This document shows, piece by piece, positions 57,404-64,000 of a stretch of DNA of 64,000 nt. The notes beneath the pieces are model-generated. The model saw only the letters and a list, made by a program, of their open reading frames with translations, was not told where the DNA came from and did not search any database. The stretch comes from Arenimonas fontis (GTDB lineage: Bacteria > Pseudomonadota > Gammaproteobacteria > Xanthomonadales > Xanthomonadaceae): contig NZ_VUOD01000002.1 in the NCBI RefSeq assembly GCF_008386465.1, forward strand, positions 248,001 through 312,000. Direction: 5' to 3'. How positions within the stretch are numbered: position 1 is the stretch's first letter; each line of letters starts with the position of its first letter. The translations under genes were made by a program, and so were the position numbers.

Positions 57404-58426
57404 TCAGTCGGAATCTCCGCCCGAGAAGCGTCCCAGCTCCCACAACAACACGGTGGCGTAGGCACCGGGCGGCAAGGCGAAATCCAGGCAGAGGGTGTCT
57501 CCCTCCCAGTTCCAGGCCAGGTCGGCCACCCGGATGCGCAGGGCGCGGCGCTCCTGGCGCAATCCGGCGGCCTCCAGGCCCGCGCACAGCGCCGGCTCGG
57601 CCGCCGCGACCGCCCGTTCGAGCTCCGCCAGCGCCGCCCCGCTGCGCAGCTGGCCGCGGCCCCAGAGCGGGCCGGTCGGATGGATGTCCAGCGCGGCAGC
57701 CCGGGCCGCCAGCGCCGGCGTCATCGGTTCGGGGCCGAACAGGCTGTGGCTGCCGTCCAGCATCCAGACCTCGCCCTCCAGTCCGCCGCGCCAGTTGCCC
57801 TGCTCCACCCGCCGGGCCAGCACCGCGTCGAACAGGGCCGAACGGGCCGCCGACAGATAAAGGGAGCGCTGCTCGCGCCGCACCCGCCGCCCGGCGAACA
57901 TGGCCCTGGCCGATTCCACGTTGTCGCCGGCCCGGCCATAGCGCTGCTCGCCGAAGTAGTTCGGCAGCCCGCCGGCCGCGATCGCGCGCAGCCTTTCCGC
58001 GGCCGCTTCGCGGTCGCCGCCGATCGCCGTCAGCCGCAGCCGGAACCGGTTGCCGGCCAGGGCGCCGCGCTGCAGTTTGCGGCCGTGCCACTGCGCCGAC
58101 AGTACGCGCAGGTCGCCGCCGAGGCCGGACAGGTCCGGCAGCTGCCGGCGCGGCAGGTGCAGGCTGAAACGCTGCCTGGTCAGGGCGTGCCGATCCTTCA
58201 GGCCGGCATGGCCGACCGCCGATTCCGGGATGCCGGCGGCACTCGCCAGCAGGCGGGCGGCGAACAGCGTGTTCATGCCCCGCTTTTCGACTTCCAGCAG
58301 CAGGTGCTCGCCTTCCCCAGAGGGGTCGAAGGCGGGCAGTTCCTCGACCTGGAAGTCCTCGGGACAGGCCCGGAAGCAGCCGGTCAACACCGGTCCGCCC
58401 CAGGCCCTCGGCAGCTCCCTGCTCAC
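57404..58426 (-). CDS. truD: tRNA pseudouridine(13) synthase TruD
   Basis: Makes pseudouridine at position 13 of tRNA-Glu and others, 340 residues. Family landmarks are the N-terminal FQVEELPAF, the catalytic-Asp motif [35 protein letters not shown] and the C-terminal [17 protein letters not shown]. It follows ispF by 10 bases; the ispD-ispF-truD order is typical of gammaproteobacteria. Confidence 0.96.
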   Translation of the reverse strand: MSRELPRAWGGPVLTGCFRACPEDFQVEELPAFDPSGEGEHLLLEVEKRGMNTLFAARLLASAAGIPESAVGHAGLKDRHALTRQRFSLHLPRRQLPDLSGLGGDLRVLSAQWHGRKLQRGALAGNRFRLRLTAIGGDREAAAERLRAIAAGGLPNYFGEQRYGRAGDNVESARAMFAGRRVRREQRSLYLSAARSALFDAVLARRVEQGNWRGGLEGEVWMLDGSHSLFGPEPMTPALAARAAALDIHPTGPLWGRGQLRSGAALAELERAVAAAEPALCAGLEAAGLRQERRALRIRVADLAWNWEGDTLCLDFALPPGAYATVLLWELGRFSGGDSD

Positions 58427-58436
58427 GCCGGCAGGC

Positions 58437-58922
58437 TCAGGCCCGCGTCAACAGCACCACCGCCAGGGCGGCGATGCCCTCGCCGCGACCGGTGAAGCCC
58501 AGCTTCTCGGAGGTGGTGGCCTTCACGGAGACCGCGCCGATGTCCGCACCCAGATCGGCGGCGAGGTTGGCGCGCATGGCTTCGGCATGCGGGCCAACCT
58601 TTGGGCGTTCGCAGACGACGGTGAGGTCGGCATTGCCCAGGGTCCAGCCGCGCTCGCCGGCCAAGGCAGCGCAGTGGCGCAGGAACATGCGGCTGTCGGC
58701 GTCCTTCCAGCGCGGATCCGAGGGCGGGAAGTGCCTGCCGATGTCGCCCAGCGCCAGGGCGCCGAGGATGGCATCGCACAGGGCGTGGATCACCACGTCG
58801 CCGTCGGAATGCGCGAGAACTCCCCGGTCGTGCGGCACCCGCACCCCGCCCAGCATGACGTGGTCACCGTCCCCGAAAGCGTGCACGTCGAAGCCCTGCC
58901 CGATCCGGATCTGCCCGCTCAT
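58437..58922 (-). CDS. ispF: 2-C-methyl-D-erythritol 2,4-cyclodiphosphate synthase
   Basis: MEP-pathway enzyme of isoprenoid synthesis, 161 residues. Zinc ligands sit in the N-terminal [37 protein letters not shown] is the signature. Its start codon shares one base with the ispD stop, so translation is coupled. Confidence 0.97.
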   Translation of the reverse strand: MSGQIRIGQGFDVHAFGDGDHVMLGGVRVPHDRGVLAHSDGDVVIHALCDAILGALALGDIGRHFPPSDPRWKDADSRMFLRHCAALAGERGWTLGNADLTVVCERPKVGPHAEAMRANLAADLGADIGAVSVKATTSEKLGFTGRGEGIAALAVVLLTRA

Positions 58923-59608
58923 CACCTGTCCTTCCCCAGAATGAACTCGGCCAGCGCCAGGTCGGCCGGCGTCGTCACCTTGATGTTGTCTTCGGCACCC
59001 TCGACCAGACAGGGACGCAGGCCCAGACGTTCCATCGCCATGGCTTCGTCGGTGACGGCGACGCCGGCGCGCAGGGCAGCATCGAGCGCGCGGGTCAGGC
59101 CCCCGCGCCGGAACAGCTGCGGGGTCAGGGCCCGCCACAGCCATTCCCTCGGCTCGGTGGCCTGACTCTTGCCCAAATGGTCCGCGCGCTTGAGCGTATC
59201 GCGCACCGGGGCCGCCAGCAGCGCCCCGACCGGATCGGCCCGACCCACGGCCAACAGGCGGGCCAGATCGGCCCGACGCAGACAGGGCCGGGCAGCGTCG
59301 TGCACCAGCACCCACTGATCCTCGCTGACGGTGGCCGGCAGCGCGCGCAGCCCGGCCAACACCGATTCGGCCCGTTCGGCGCCGCCAGTGCAGACGAGCA
59401 CGGGCTTGCCACCGATCTCGCGCCAGCCCGGCCAGTGCCGATCGCCGGCCGCCAGCACCACCATGGCGCCGTCCACGTCGTCGTGGTCGAGTACGGCGCG
59501 CAGGCTGTGCTCGATCAAGGGCCGGCCGGCGAGTTCGAGGTACTGCTTCGGCAGGCCGGCTCCGAAACGCAGGCCACGCCCGGCGGCGGGCAGCACCGCC
59601 CAGCTCAT
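58922..59608 (-). CDS. ispD: 2-C-methyl-D-erythritol 4-phosphate cytidylyltransferase
   Basis: Third enzyme of the MEP pathway, 228 residues, a nucleotidyltransferase with the CTP loop [19 protein letters not shown] at its N terminus, [11 protein letters not shown] and a C-terminal [20 protein letters not shown]. The start at 59608 overlaps ftsB by 4 bases (ATGA) and leaves ispF coupled downstream. Confidence 0.96.
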   Translation of the reverse strand: MSWAVLPAAGRGLRFGAGLPKQYLELAGRPLIEHSLRAVLDHDDVDGAMVVLAAGDRHWPGWREIGGKPVLVCTGGAERAESVLAGLRALPATVSEDQWVLVHDAARPCLRRADLARLLAVGRADPVGALLAAPVRDTLKRADHLGKSQATEPREWLWRALTPQLFRRGGLTRALDAALRAGVAVTDEAMAMERLGLRPCLVEGAEDNIKVTTPADLALAEFILGKDR

Positions 59609-59934
59609 CGCCTCGGCTCCGTGTCGTCCGCGGTGTCCTCGCGGGGCGCGACCGGCGCCGGCTCGACCACCCTGTAGAAGGTCTCGCCCGGGCGGATCAT
59701 GCCCAGCTCGCTGCGCGCGCGCTCCTCGATCGCGGCCTCGCCGGACTTGAGATCCTCGACCTCGGCCGACAGCGCGTCGTTGCGCTGCTTCAGGCGGGCG
59801 TTCTCGCGCCGCTGTTCGTCCACGCGCTCCTGCAGGGCCTCGACCTCGGCCATGCCGCCCTCGCCCCACCAGAGCTTGGCCTGCAGGGCCACCAGGACCA
59901 GCAGCAGCAATGCGTAGGCCCACCAGCGGCGCAA
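59605..59934 (-). CDS. ftsB: cell division protein FtsB
   Basis: Divisome protein of 109 residues that forms a complex with FtsL and FtsQ. A short cytoplasmic start is followed by one membrane helix (about 5-22) and a long periplasmic coiled coil ([20 protein letters not shown], about 30-65), then the conserved [18 protein letters not shown]. The acidic C-terminal tail is longer than in E. coli. It begins 8 bases after eno and overlaps ispD. Confidence 0.94.
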   Translation of the reverse strand: MRRWWAYALLLLVLVALQAKLWWGEGGMAEVEALQERVDEQRRENARLKQRNDALSAEVEDLKSGEAAIEERARSELGMIRPGETFYRVVEPAPVAPREDTADDTEPRR

Positions 59935-59942
59935 GGCCTACC

Positions 59943-63798
<3,856 letters not shown>

Positions 63799-63937
63799 CT
63801 ACCGGCTCCGCCGGTGATCGGCGAGTTCTTCCCGGGCATCAAGCACTTGCCTGCCGTTCAGGCCCGTCCCTGCTTGACCGCTCCGGCCCCGGCGCCCATC
63901 CTGCCTGCCCCGCGCGCCTCCCGAGCACGTCACACGC

Positions 63938-64000
63938 ATGAGCTCCCGCTACAACGCCGCCGACATCGAAGTCCTCTCCGGCCTGGATCCGGTCAAGCGC
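63938..64000 (+). CDS. parE: DNA topoisomerase IV subunit B, 3' part outside window
   Basis: Only the first 21 codons are visible, reading MSSRYNAADIEVLSGLDPVK and one more Arg. The YNA-x-DIEVL-x-GL-x-PV-x-(K/R)R pattern is the conserved start of ParE, the ATPase subunit of topoisomerase IV. GyrB proteins start differently, with a longer leader. The 169 bases between pyrG and this start hold both promoters; no clear -35/-10 pair for parE was found. Confidence 0.78.
   Translation, partial: MSSRYNAADIEVLSGLDPVKR

Overview
The window looks like a chromosomal segment of a GC-rich gammaproteobacterium. The best guess is the Lysobacterales (Xanthomonadales) or a close neighbour. The grounds are gene content and order typical of Gammaproteobacteria: pyrG-kdsA-eno-ftsB-ispD-ispF-truD, surE-pcm-yqaA-nlpD, miaA-hfq-hflX-hflK-hflC-purA, rnr-rlmB, rlmE-ftsH-folP, and an rnf operon ending in nth. 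Genus cannot be fixed from this window. Almost every position is coding. I see no insertion sequence, prophage, CRISPR array or rRNA. One tRNA (Leu, CAG) is present, and both ends of the window cut genes (uvrA on the left, parE on the right).

Region 1 (1-14.6 kb): uvrA, a periplasmic copper-chaperone-like protein, a DUF4139 protein, two crotonases, a sulfurtransferase, a Nudix hydrolase and an FKBP-type isomerase. A tightly overlapping rnfC-rnfD-rnfG-rnfE-nth operon follows, without rnfA or rnfB. Region 2 (13.3-19.3 kb) is a phosphate-starvation locus. A phosphate-type porin and pstS-pstC-pstA-pstB-phoU diverge from a short control region that holds two Pho boxes of the same design, one per direction. 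Region 3 (19.4-25.8 kb): a PEBP-family protein, gcvP under a tandem glycine riboswitch, a WYL regulator, a glutathione S-transferase and a spermidine-synthase-like enzyme.

Region 4 (25.8-33.0 kb) is the most unusual part and reads as a metal and metalloid stress island. It holds a chromate transporter (chrA) divergent from an arsR-gapdh-arsJ operon, the pathway that turns arsenate into 1-arseno-3-phosphoglycerate and exports it. Next comes an ECF sigma factor followed by a cluster for a copper-binding modified peptide: a secreted precursor with eleven EGKCG motifs (HvfA type), its MNIO/DUF692 iron enzyme (HvfB), the DUF2063 partner (HvfC) and a DoxX-family membrane protein.

Region 5 (33-64 kb) is mostly housekeeping. 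It covers RNA processing and modification (rnt, rlmB, rnr, hfq, miaA, rlmE, truD), protein quality control (hflKC, ftsH, pcm), cofactor, isoprenoid, LPS and nucleotide synthesis (folP, ispDF, kdsA, purA, pyrG), and cell division (ftsB, nlpD). A few accessory genes sit among these: a TPR-sulfotransferase beside tRNA-Leu, an alkane hydroxylase (alkB) and a proline symporter. Many long open frames lie antisense to real genes. They reflect the scarcity of stop codons in GC-rich DNA and are not annotated.
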